A DNA stretch of 64,000 nucleotides from Gambelia wislizenii. Its lineage: Eukaryota; Chordata; Lepidosauria; Squamata; Crotaphytidae. The translations under genes and the position numbers were made by a program. Shown here in pieces: positions 12,870 through 23,306 of the stretch. The DNA is taken from positions 13,492,501-13,556,500 of the forward strand of contig JAUMIR010000014.1 in the NCBI GenBank assembly GCA_030847615.1, written 5' to 3'. The notes beneath the pieces are model-generated. The model had not been told where the DNA came from. It ran no database searches and saw nothing but the letters and a program-made list of their open reading frames with translations. How positions within the stretch are numbered: position 1 is the stretch's first letter; each line of letters begins with the position of its first letter.

Positions 12870-13093
12870 GTTTGTTTTTTAAAAAATATATTTTTGTTAA
12901 TTTTATAATCATACATTATATTATCCAATCAATACTTAGTATAACACATAAAATTACTATTAACATCACAATTTTTCTATTAACTAATTTCAAAGGTTAA
13001 CATAGATTCTTTACTATAATTCTATTCAAAAATATTAATTCCCCTACCCCCCCCACCTCAGTGCTCCCCTTCACCGGAGCCATTATCCCTTAC

Positions 13094-16000
13094 CTAATCT
13101 TTCCAGAATCTCATTTCTTCTCGTGGAGGTAACCTCCCATCTTCTGTCTGTAATACTTTTTTAACAAATACTTTCCAAATTTTATCAAAATCACTTTCTT
13201 TCCAACTTCCTCTTCTTACTTTAATTCTACATGTTAACTTATCATTTATTGCCATCTTCCAAACTTCTTTATACCACTCCTCCACTTGTACATTTATTTG
13301 CATTTTCCAATATCTTGCTATAATTAATCTTGCTGCCGTTAATAAATTTGTTATTAAATCCTTTTCTGCTTGGTTCCCATTCTCTCCATTATAAATTGAC
13401 ATCAGTGCTATGCTCGGTTTCCTCTTTATATTTCTATTCAGAATATTCTCTATTTCTATGAAAACCATTTCCCAAAACTGCTGTACAAATTTACAATTCC
13501 ACCACATATGCATATATGTACCTATTTCTTGACAACCTCTCCAACAATATTTAGAGTTATTCTTATCTATATTATGCAATCTTGCTGGTGTCAAATACCA
13601 TCTCCATATTATTTTATAATAATTTTCTTTTATCCGTATCGACATATTTTTTAGATGTCTTTGTTTCCATATCTTATCCCATTCATGATCTCCAATTTTT
13701 TGTTTCAAATCTTCCTCCCATATTCTCCTTAGATATCCCCTTTGTTTTTTTTATCCTTATTTTTTATCAATATTTTATATAATTCACTTGTAATACCTTT
13801 CATACTTTCATTATCATCCCTCTTTTCACCTTTTTTCACCAAATTTTCAAATTTTGTAAATTCCCTTGTTTCTTTATGATTCTTTTCCCGATTTTTAATC
13901 CATTGTTCTAACTGTATACAATTAAACCATGAAATTTTCATTCCACATAATTTCTCTCTTATACTCCCTTTCTCATTCATCCATCCTATCCATCCCTCTA
14001 TTTTGTCTAGTCCTCTTTTCTTTAATTCCTTTCCCATTTTTTCCTTCAAATTATTTGGGATTTTTTCCCCCCATTATAACTGGTGTTAATACTGAATCAA
14101 TAGGCAAAAATTCTCTCTTGTATTTATACCATATTTCCCATATATTTTGCAGAAATGGGTTCTCAATTCCTTTAATTTCCTTTTTTGTAAAATTATCAAA
14201 AAATATGTTCCATATTCTCTTTTCTATTCTCCCTGTTTCTGTCTCTAACCATTCTAAATCCCCCTGTCCTACAATTCCTTCTATAACATCTCAATTGATT
14301 AGCTTCATAATATCCTTTTATTTTGGGAAGACCAAGTCCTCCCTCCTTCTGTGATATATACCAAAATAATTTATTTAATCCTGTCTCTTTCCCTCCATTA
14401 CAATATTTATTCAACATATTTTCCCATTTTTTTCAGTTCTACTTCTGATATTTTTATTGGTAACATTCTAAACAAAAAATTTAGTTTAGGTAATATTTTC
14501 ATTTTAACTAAAGCTACTCTTCCAAACCATGATAATTGAATATTTTTATATTCTTCCAACTTCTTTTCCATTTCTTTCCTTAATACCATAATATTTTTCT
14601 CTTCTAGTTCTTTTAAATCTTTTGTAATATTTATTCCTAAATACTTAATATTACTTTTTAATCTTACTTCTAATTTTTTCTCTTTTACAAATATATTTTC
14701 TTCTTCCTTAGTATAGTTAAACAACATCATATCTGATTTGTTCCAATTAACCTGTAAGCCTGCCATCTCCCCAAATACTTTTAAATGTTCTTTAATTTTT
14801 TCTATTCCGTTAATCAGTTCCTTAATTGTTAGCAATGTAACGTCAGCAAACAAGCTTATCTTATGTTTTGTTTCTACTCCAATTCCTTCTATACTATTAT
14901 AATTTCTTATCACATTTGCTAGAACTTCTATTACCATTGCAAACAATATTGGAGAAAGTGGGCGACCTTGTCTTGTTCCTCTTGTTATTTTTATTTCTCT
15001 TGTTATTCCATCATTAACCATCACTATAGCTGTGTTATGGGAATACAATTGATCTATTAATCCTCTAAACCTCTTCCCCATTCCAAATTCTTTCAATATT
15101 ATTTTTAATGTTGGCCATTCCACACAGTCAAATGCTTTAAATATATCGAATGCCAATATCCCTGCTTTTACTTTTGTTTTGCCAATTATATGTGATTTGT
15201 TTAACACCCTTCCTATTAAATTTGACATTTGTCTGCCTTTCAGAAATCCACATTGGTCCTTTAATATATGTTTATACATATAACTATTCATTCTCTTTGC
15301 CATTATTACTGATAATAACTTTGCATCTTGATTTATCAATGATATAGGCCTATATGATCCAGGGTCCAACAAATCCTTATCTGGCTTTGGTATCAATATT
15401 ATCAATGATTGTTGCCATGATAGAGGGACTTTGTCTCCTATTATTATATTATTATATAATTCTAATAATTTAGGTATCAACGTCTTTTTAAATACTCTAT
15501 AATAATCTGGTCCTAACCCATCCATTCCTGGAGATTTCCCACTTTTTAAATTGTTTATTGCTTCCTCTACTTCCATTTTCGTAATTGGTTTTTCTAATAA
15601 ATCCCTATCTTCCTATTCTATTTTAATCTTCCAATTTTCCGCTACATATTTTTCTATTTGCTCCACTGATTTATTCCCTGACTAGTACAGGTCTTTATAA
15701 AACTCCTCAAAAATTGTTAATTTTTCCTTCATTGTTCTACACATTTTACCTGTTTTATCTCTAATCCCATTTATCATATTTTCCATTTTCTTCTTCTGTG
15801 TAGATCTAGCCAACATTTTTGAATTTGTATTACTAAATTCAAAATACTCCCTTCTTAAATAAATTAAATTTTCCTGTACTTCATCTACTTCCATTTTATC
15901 CAATTCCTTCCTCTTTGCTCGTAACTCAAGTTTGTTTTTCCTTGTTTAATATATATTTATTTTCCAATAATTCTATTTCCCTTTCTAATTTCCCTTTTCT

Positions 16001-16915
16001 TTCTTCTTGCCTTTTTTTTAAGTTAAAGGTTTCTTTTATGCATTTCCCCCTTGTCACAGCTTTTATAGTATCCCACAAAATTCCTTTATCATTTAATACC
16101 CATAATTCTTGCCATTCATGCTCAATTTTTTCTACTATTTCTCTGTAATTTAAAATCTTTGTATTCAACCTCCACCTTTTCACCTGTTCATAATCTTTCT
16201 TCATTATAATCTCCACATTGACCAAGGCGTGGTCTGTTACTTTTGTATTTTCTATCTCTTAATTTATTATTTTATCAATCAAATTTTTTGATACAAAAAT
16301 ATAATGAATTCTTGAATAACTCTTATGTACCATTGAAAAGTATGTATATTTCCTTTCATCTCCCTTTACCAATCTCCACACATCTTTCAAACCCTTTCTT
16401 TTTATTATTTTATTTAAATTTGTAATATTATCATATTTATCCCTTAATGAATAATTTGATTTGTCTTTTATTCTTTCCATTTGCATATTAAAATCTCCTG
16501 CTACAACAATATTTTGTTCTTGCATATTCTCCATTTCTTTAAATACTTTCTCATAAAATTCCTCTTGTTTTTCATATGGAGCATATACATTCATTAGAAC
16601 ATATTTATCTTCTCCGATTTCACCTTGCATTATAATATATCTACCATTTTCATCTTTTTTCACCTTTTTAATGACAAAATTACATTTTTGCTATTAATAT
16701 TGCCACTCCTCTAGCTTTTGAATTCCCATATGCTTTTTCATAAACTCTTACCCAATTCAATTTCAATTCATTTACTCCTTCCCTTTTTTGATGTGTCTCT
16801 TACAAAAAATATTATATCCACTTGATCCTTCTTCAATAATGCTTCAATCCTTTTTCGTTTTATTACCGTGCCAAGGCCATGAACATTTAAAGTTGATATC
16901 TTTAATTTGTTAACC
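13094..16915 (-). pseudogene. L1 ORF2 (endonuclease, RT, Cys-rich C-terminus), broken
   Basis: RT motifs include NNLKSGKSPGMDGLGPDYY, YRPISLINQDAKLLS, FDIFKAFDCVEW and GTRQGRPLSPILF. The catalytic box reads FADV (FADD expected), so the second Asp is lost near 14840-14850. The C-terminal zinc-like motif is CX3CX7HX4C. Frameshifts lie near 13720, 14410, 15600 and 16250. Confidence 0.85.
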
Positions 16916-17241
16916 ATTAGATTCCTTATTACATTTTCTATAAGATCTTCTGGCTCCAAAAAGTGACCTTCCTTCCCCATACCCACCCCTTCCCAATTCT
17001 TCCCCATTCCCTTCCCCCTCCCCCCTTTCCCTTCTTTACCTCCCCACCTTGTCTTCCCAAGGCAAATTGCCTTGCTCATGACCCCCCAAGTCTTCCAGGT
17101 GAGGAGAGGCAAAGAGATCATCCAATGGCCCAGAACAACTCCCTCCCCCCGAGTGCTCATAAAAATAAAAAATAAAAACATTTCCCCTCTTTTTTCCCCC
17201 TGTAAATTTTTTTTCTTCTTCCTTCTGCTTTCTTCATCTGT

Positions 17242-18054
17242 CTAAACTGTTCCTCCTCCACTGTTCGCTCCTCCATTAGCTCCATACTCCTTATGTACTC
17301 CCAACGCCTCCAACAATTGCAGTCCTTCTTCTGGTGTTTCCATTCTATATCTTTTTCCTGCCCATTCAAATTTCAAAAACACTGGATATCCCCAAGCATA
17401 TTTTATACCAGCTTTCAAAAGTGTAGCAATACAAGGCTTCATCGATTTTCTCCAGATTACTGTTTGTGGACAGTAGTCATTATATAATTCCACACCTACA
17501 TACTTCAGTCTCTCTGGGTATTTCTTGACTGTTCTCATCAATTCCTCCTTGTTATTGTAATTAATAACTCTGACAATAACATCTCTTAGCAAAATACTTC
17601 TCCTTCCTTTCAATTCTCTATGGATCCGCTCAATGTCCTCTTCCCTACATTTCATAGCTGGGGTCACTTGCTGTAGCCATTTCAACACTTCAGATTTCAG
17701 GTTAGATCCTTGATCTTTCCCCACAGATTCTGGCAGGAACTTTATTCTGAAGTTATTCCTGCGTTGATAATCTTGCATGTATATCAGCTTTTTTTCCATA
17801 TCTGTGATTTTCTTCATATTGTCCTGGATCTGACTGCCTTGAAGTGTTTGGGTTTTAATTATTTCTTTGTTCTATTTTACTATATTAAGAATATCTCCTT
17901 GTATTCTTTGTATTTTTGTACTCATTTCCACAAATCTTTCTTCAGATCTTTTCCTCTCCTTCTGCATTTCTTCTCTTATGCTTGCAAACTCTGAAAACAT
18001 TCTCTTTTTATCTTCTCTAAATTCTGTCATCATTTTTGTAAAGAGAGAATCCAT
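17242..18054 (-). pseudogene. L1 ORF1 (coiled coil plus RNA-binding domain), one in-frame stop
   Basis: The first part is Lys/Glu-rich coiled coil (FREDKKRMFSEFASIREEMQ). An in-frame stop lies at 17872-17874. The rest reads YQRRNNFRIKFLPESVG, IHRELKGRRSILLRDVIVRV and YAWGYPVFLKFEWAGKRYRM, the order of an L1 ORF1p RRM and CTD. The true N-terminus may lie upstream and be lost by truncation at 18113. Confidence 0.8.
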
Positions 18055-18113
18055 ATGAGTTTTAATATCCTCTGTGCTTTCTCCCCTTCTTTCCCTCCCT
18101 TTTGGGGATGGGG

Positions 18114-18282
18114 AGCTAGGTGCTTTTAATTTTATATTGTTTAGTGTCTTTTTATGGGGGGAGCTGGATGTGGGTGGTGCTTTTAGTTAGCATTATAGAG
18201 TTTTAATTGTTGGAAGCCGCCCCAATTGTTTTTAGCAGAGGGGTGGGGTATGAATAAATATTATTATTATTATTATTATACC
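18114..18282 (+). mobile_element. L2 LINE 3' end (continuation) with (ATT)n tail
   Basis: The sequence ggaagccgccccaattg followed by ggggtggggtatgaataaat and repeated att is an L2 3' terminus. It completes the element that breaks off at 12869. It begins with the duplicated nonamer agctaggtg. Confidence 0.85.
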
Positions 18283-18329
18283 ACAGGGGGTCCTGGAAAC
18301 AAACTCCAGGGGATACTGAGGGTCCACTG
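18283..18329. mobile_element. Tigger-like MITE family A, right part (split)
   Basis: The stretch caaactccaggggatactga...ggtccactg matches the right end of the intact copy at 19142-19366 and is followed by ta. Together with 9507-9684 it makes one MITE split by the L2. Confidence 0.75.
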
Positions 18330-19141
18330 TATTAGAGAGAGAGAGAGTAACATTTTTTTGCAAATAAGAGTAGACTTCCTGTAGGGACAAACCTCTTCAT
18401 GAGCTTTTTCTCAAAGGAAGCAATGAGTAATTTTAGCATTTTCTTCCTGCTCTGAGAAATCCATCCAAAAAAAGGGACTCAATTTTTGAAGCCTGTTTGC
18501 ATTTGGACTTACTCTGCTCAAAATTCTACATGGGGTTGTTTTGTACAGAAAACAGCATTTGCTGTAGAGAAAATTATATTTCTATACAGCCATATTATAG
18601 TCTGCAGAGAAAAAGCTGTTTCCTCCAAGAAAATGTTGTTTTCTAAGCAAATTAACCAAGTGTGCATTTTTTTGCACAGAGTAATTCCCTAATTATAGCA
18701 TTTTCTGTGCAGGAAACAGCCTTTTCTGGGCAAGAAAATAATATTTCTGCATGTGCTGGTCTATAACCATAATAAAGATTCTATTCTATTCTAATATTTC
18801 TGCATAGAAATATCTTCTGCATAGAAATATTATTTTCTGCATAGAAAAGGCTGCTTCCTAGGCAGTAGTGCTGTTTTCTGTGCAAAGCAACCACAGGCCA
18901 ATTTTGCACAGAATAAATTCCAAACTGCAAGGATCCTTATCGGTCCAGGATTCTTCTTGACACTAATAAATAAATAAATAAATAAATTCCCAACCATTTT
19001 CAAACATATTTTCAAATATTCTTTCCGTCATAAAATTCTGGCCACTTCCATTTTTGTTTTGTTTTGACATTTTTGATGATTCATGAAATTGTAGGAGCAG
19101 GACATTGTCTCCTGGATGGGCTGCAGTTGCCAGCCCCAATG
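18330..19141. other. Unassigned intron sequence with tgtgcagaaaa-type repeat
   Basis: Between 18520 and 18910 the words tttctgtgcaggaaacag, tttctgcatagaaa and ttttctgtgcaaagc recur, the same style as 100-545. A short (AATA)n run is at 18966-18986. Confidence 0.45.
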
Positions 19142-19366
19142 CAGTTGGGCCCCTCTATCCACGGATTCTGCATCCATGGATTCAACCATCCAGAGCTTGA
19201 AAATATTAAAGAAAAGAATCCCAAAAGCAAACCTTGATTTTGCCATTTTATGTAAGTGGCACCGTTTTACTATGCCATTGTATATGGTGGGACTTGAGCA
19301 TCGACCGATTGTGGTATCCATGGGGGGACCTTGAACCAAACCGCAGCAGATACCAAGAGCCCACTG
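19142..19366. mobile_element. Tigger-like MITE family A, complete copy
   Basis: It starts cagttgggcccctctatcc and ends gagcccactg, with ta after the right end. The interior tgattttgccatttt is shared with the other copies. About 225 bp with no coding capacity, so non-autonomous. Confidence 0.75.
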
Positions 19367-19744
19367 TATACATGTTTCAAGTGGCAAGATTTAAATGAAA
19401 TTGGATGGAGCAATGAGACAGAACCACAGAAAAGTTGAAAAAATGTTTGTTGTAGGAAGTAGCCAGGTGAAAGGTGAGGAAGGCTGGCAGCTGGTCAGGC
19501 AGCAAGAAATAGATAGGAAGCTGGAAGAGGAACACTCAGCAACATGTACAAGAAGACTACAGCGTCTTCAGGTGAGAGTCTCAGAATCTGGCTTTTCTAA
19601 GAGTTGTCACACCAAGGCAAAATCATGAAGAACCAGTACTTTTTCTCAAAGGACTTATGACAGAGATGGGTTGAAACCTGGGAGGACATTACACCCCTCT
19701 TCACCCACTCCATTTTTGTTCTGCTACAATGCTCTCCTAGGCTG
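19367..19744. other. Unassigned intron sequence
   Basis: No repeat family or coding signal was recognised. Confidence 0.4.
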
Positions 19745-19959
19745 CTGACACACTGCAGAAATAATGCAGTTTGACACCACTTTAACTAGCATGGCTCTAT
19801 CATGTGGAATCCTGGGATTTGTGGTTTGTTGTGGCACCAGAGCTCTCAGACAGAGAAGGTTAAATATCTCATGAAACTACAGATCCCAGAATTCCAAAGC
19901 CATGAGTCATGGCAGTTTAAGCAGTATCAAGCTGCGTTATTTCTGCAGTGCAGATGCAT
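19745..19959. mobile_element. Palindromic MITE, copy 1 of a cluster of three
   Basis: The left end cactgcagaaataatgcag and right end gcgttatttctgcagtgcag are inverted repeats, and the inner parts (tggaatcctgggatttg / agatcccagaattcca) also pair. This is a foldback DNA element of the type frequent in squamates, probably hAT-related (inference). Confidence 0.75.
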
Positions 19960-19978
19960 CTCTAGACTGAGATTGCTG

Positions 19979-20186
19979 CCACACTGCAGAAATAATGCAG
20001 TTTGACACCACTTTAACTATTATGGTTCCATCCTATGGAATCCTGGGGTTTGTAGTTTGTGGTGGCACCAGAGCTCTCTGACAGAGAAGGCTAAGTATCT
20101 CACAAAACTACAAACCCAAGAATTCCATAGCCTTGATCCATAGCAGTTAAAGCAGTGTCAACTGCATTATTTCTGCAGTGTGGCAG
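19979..20186. mobile_element. Palindromic MITE, copy 2
   Basis: Same family as copy 1, only 20 bp away. The terminal inverted repeat is ctgccacactgcagaaata against tatttctgcagtgtggcag. Confidence 0.78.
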
Positions 20187-20243
20187 CAGGTAGTTATTGG
20201 AATGCCTCATGTTCAAATTCTAGCTAATATCATACACACTTAT

Positions 20244-20686
20244 GTTATTGTTATGTGCTTTTGAGTTGACTTTAGTTTATGGCCACCCTATCATAGGGTT
20301 TTCTTGTAGAGATTTTTTCAGAGAAGCTTTGGGATTGCCTTCCTCTGTGGCTAAGAATGTGACTTGCCCACGCCCACCCACAGGTTTCCATGGCTGAGGG
20401 GATTTGAACCTTGGTCTTCTTAGAACCCTAGGGTGCATCTACATTGTAGAAATAATGCAGCTTGACACCACTTTAAGTGCTATAGCTCCATCCTATGGAA
20501 TCCTGGGATTTGTAGTTTTACTAGATCTTTAGCCTTCTTTACCAAAGGGTGCTGGTGCCTCACCAAACTAAAAATCCCAGGATTCTGTAAGATGGAGCCA
20601 TGGCAGTTCAAGTGGTGTCAAACTGCATTATTTCTACAATGTAGATGAACCCCTAGTCCAACACTCAAACCACTACACCACCCTGG
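20244..20686 (-). mobile_element. tRNA-derived SINE with BovB-like tail, interrupted by a MITE
   Basis: Read on the minus strand, the head carries a pol III A box (tggtgtagtggtttgag) and the body runs to a tail resembling BovB 3' ends (ttgttgtgtgccttcaagtc in better copies, here gttatgtgcttttgagttg). The SINE is split at 20432-20650 by the third palindromic MITE. Confidence 0.75.
20432..20650. mobile_element. Palindromic MITE, copy 3, nested in the SINE
   Basis: Terminal inverted repeats ggtgcatctacattgtag and ctacaatgtagatgaac. The hexamer ccctag is found at both borders (20426-20431 and 20651-20656), consistent with a target duplication inside the SINE. Confidence 0.78.
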
Positions 20687-22159
20687 TTTTTTTTTTCCAT
20701 AGCATAGCATAACTATGAAACACTATAATAACACTGGGTCCCACAGCTACACAATAAACTAGTCAATGGATGGGACAACTTTGAGCTCACCTCTTGATGG
20801 TCAATTAGCTCCTCCCATCAAGTCAAAAGTGAGAGTCATCTCTGTCTATACTTTCAAAATAATTGGCTGCACTAGGGTGTGTGCCAATTTCTGAGAAAGT
20901 TCAACTGCTTCCACAACAATTTTTGCTGTGCTAGCATTGGATCCTAAGAGGATTCTGACTTCTGACTGATCTTGACAGTCTCACAGTAGGGTATCCAGTA
21001 CCTCCAGGCTAATGGCAGGGGCTTACATTTTTGAAAAAGAACCCTCCTCACTCAGGCCACCCCTTCCATGCCACATAAGGAATTTTGGCCCTGAAGTCCT
21101 GCTGAGAAACTGATGCTGACCCTTCCATATCTTCTATATGGTCCTCAAGGGGCCCCAGGGGACTTCTCATCCATTTGTGTTGCTCCTTGGCTTTCTGCTG
21201 GACCCTGCTTACAATGTCTGGTTTTTGATCATTGGAACCTTCTCCTAGTCTACTTTGCCTACACTTTCATTTTATTTTGTTCCATAAATACTGGTAAGAA
21301 ATCCACAACACACACACACCACATAACTTCAGCTCACAGAAATGAGATGGCTTTCTGAGGAAATAGCTTCAGTCGGAATGACCTACCCATGATCCATCTG
21401 CACATTAATAGGTGCTTAGCAATGGCTTCCCCTTGTGACAGCCTGTGCTTCAAGAACACACATTCTAGGATAATGGCTCAGTGTGACATTAGTCTTCATG
21501 TACAGATCAATAATCACCATGTAGTCGCAAAGTTAATCAGATTTTTATGTCCAATAAAGGAATGATAGAGAGCATTTCCCAGCCAAAACCAGATGCATTT
21601 AAAAAAAACTAGTCATAAAAGCTTGACATTTATAAGGTGCCTTTTCCTCCTTAAGGATCTCAAGAACACATGACTGGGAAACCAAAGATGATGGCAGGCT
21701 GAGGCTAGGATACATGCTCCTAACCCCAAAAGGAGAGTTCAGTAGCTCTACCCCAACACGTGAATCGGATGGCTGCATGTAGGGCTCCAGCACAGCAGAG
21801 CTTGCAAAGAACACATTATAAACTGTTACAAGTTTCACGTCGATACCCCCCTGCTTTTGTGCTAGCAGGAGCATGAAGAAGTAACTTTCCAAAGGAACCA
21901 AAGAAATAGAAACAAAATTACTGCACTGATATAACAAATAATTTTTCCAATTACTTTTTTGTGGTTACTTTTAAAGGGTTTTCTTAAGGCCTTGTAGAGG
22001 CATTTGGACTGCTAAAGAGACAAAGGAATCCATCTGAGAGCAAAGCAAATCTGAAATCTCACTGGAAATTAAGATAACTAAATTGAGGCTGTCATACTTT
22101 GGATGTACCATGAGAAGACATGACTCATTGGAAAAGATAATTATGCTGTTCATCTATCA
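20687..22159. other. Unassigned intron sequence
   Basis: No repeat family, exon or RNA gene was recognised. A short (CA)n lies near 21309. Confidence 0.4.
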
Positions 22160-23015
22160 ATTCATCTAGATGAATGGAGATTAAAATTATAGGACGTGAT
22201 AGAAGTAGATAAACTCTCCAAACTAAAAAAAAAAAGGGTTCCTTAATAAGTTTTTATGAAGACTGGGATAAAATGATAAAATACTGGGGGGACGGACCAA
22301 TGGCAGTTATTACTACAGAGGAATGAAAGAATAATATAGAAGTTAAATATCAATTAAAAAAATAAATGACAACAAAAATAAATGTGTACTAAGATATGCA
22401 TGTTATACCGTATGCATAAATTGATTTGGTATAAGATCATCATATCTCGTACATTAGATATCTATTAGGAGAACTTCGAGCTGTTATTGTTTTTGTTAGT
22501 GCTACTGTCATAAATTTCTTTTTTATTTAGATGGTTATAATGCAGGAAGCAAGAAATATCATAAAAGAGAATTGTAATCTATACATTTACAGTTGTCCCT
22601 CCATATTCATGGATTTGGTATCCATGGATTTAAGTATTCATGGCTTGAAAATATACTTTAAAAAATAATAATCCAAAAAGCAAACCTTGATTTTGCCATC
22701 TTATATAAGGGACACCATTTTGCTAGGCCATTGCATATAATGGAACTTGATTATTCATGGATTTTGGTTTTCATGGAGGGCCCTGGAACCAAACCCCAGA
22801 GAATATGAAGGGACAATTGTAATTAGATATGTATAAGTTAATTAGATGTAAGAGAATGAAAATATATGATAAATCAGCATAAATTATAAAATTGATTATA
22901 AAACTTGAAATGAACAGATAGAAATGTCACTGACAATCAAGTTAATGTTTTTTTCCTGCTTACATGTATGTTTATAATATTATTTTTAAAAATGTGTTTA
23001 ATATAATAAAAACAT
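22160..23015 (+). mobile_element. Probable L1 3' end fragment, split by a MITE
   Basis: An A/T-rich stretch with remnants such as ggggggacggaccaatgg and a tail tgtttaatataataaaaac looks like the 3' portion of an L1. It is interrupted by the MITE at 22590-22819. Too degraded for a firm call. Confidence 0.35.
22590..22819. mobile_element. Tigger-like MITE family A, complete copy with TA duplication
   Basis: The ends cagttgtccctcc and agggacaattg are inverted repeats, and ta flanks both sides (22588-22589 and 22820-22821). This fits the Tc1/mariner-pogo mechanism. The element is 230 bp and non-coding. Confidence 0.82.
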
Positions 23016-23225
23016 TAATTACTTGGGAAAGATAATGATGCCGGAGAAAGTAGAAGACAGTAGGAAAAGAGGGAGATCACACTACAGACGGATTGACTCA
23101 ATCAAGGAAGCCACAGCCTTGAGTTTGCAAGATGTGTGTAGGGCAGTTGATGACCAGGACTCTGGCAGGTCTCTCATTCACAGGGTCACCATAAATCAAA
23201 GTCAAGTTGACAGCAAATAACAAGA
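23015..23225 (+). mobile_element. RTE/BovB LINE 3' end fragment
   Basis: The residual frame at 23023-23220 reads RRIDSIKEATALSLQDVCRAV and SLIHRVT, the C-terminal signature of BovB-type ORF2. The 3' end gggtcaccataaatcaaag then ttgacagcaaataacaag is the BovB tail. BovB is abundant in squamates. No functional product. Confidence 0.7.
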
Positions 23226-23306
23226 AGAGCCATTTGGGGAGGTTTTTTTTTAAAAAAAAATCTGCCATAACAACTGGTTTTAATTTTTTTAAAAAATAAT
23301 GGTTTA
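23226..23306 (+). mobile_element. L2-type LINE 3' UTR, left part, split by L1
   Basis: The A/T-rich stretch ending aaaaaataatggttta resumes after the L1 at 30132. With 30148-30280 it forms an L2-like 3' terminus. Part of 23226-23265 is unassigned. Confidence 0.5.
23291..23306. repeat. 16-bp target-site duplication of the L1, left copy
   Basis: The sequence aaaaaataatggttta is repeated exactly at 30132-30147. This marks the full L1 insertion between 23307 and 30131. Confidence 0.9.

Larger units (their letters stand above)
12870..18113 (-). mobile_element. L1-clade LINE, minus strand, 5' truncated, inserted in the L2
   Basis: The T-rich left edge is the reversed poly(A) tail. From right to left come ORF1 (coiled coil then RRM/CTD, 17242-18054), the endonuclease start (KISTLNVHGLG near 16900), the endonuclease body (16259-16663: VVAGDFNMQ), RT (14407-15576) and the C-terminal Cys-rich motif (CWRGCQEIGTYMHMWWNC, 13094-13708). 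Length is about 5.2 kb. ORF1 has a stop at 17872-17874, and ORF2 is broken many times. Confidence 0.9.

Noticed and set aside
23023..23220. Small open frame reading RRIDSIKEATALSLQDV
   Set aside because: The wording and the following tail are those of a BovB 3' end, so it is a retrotransposon fragment, not a host gene.
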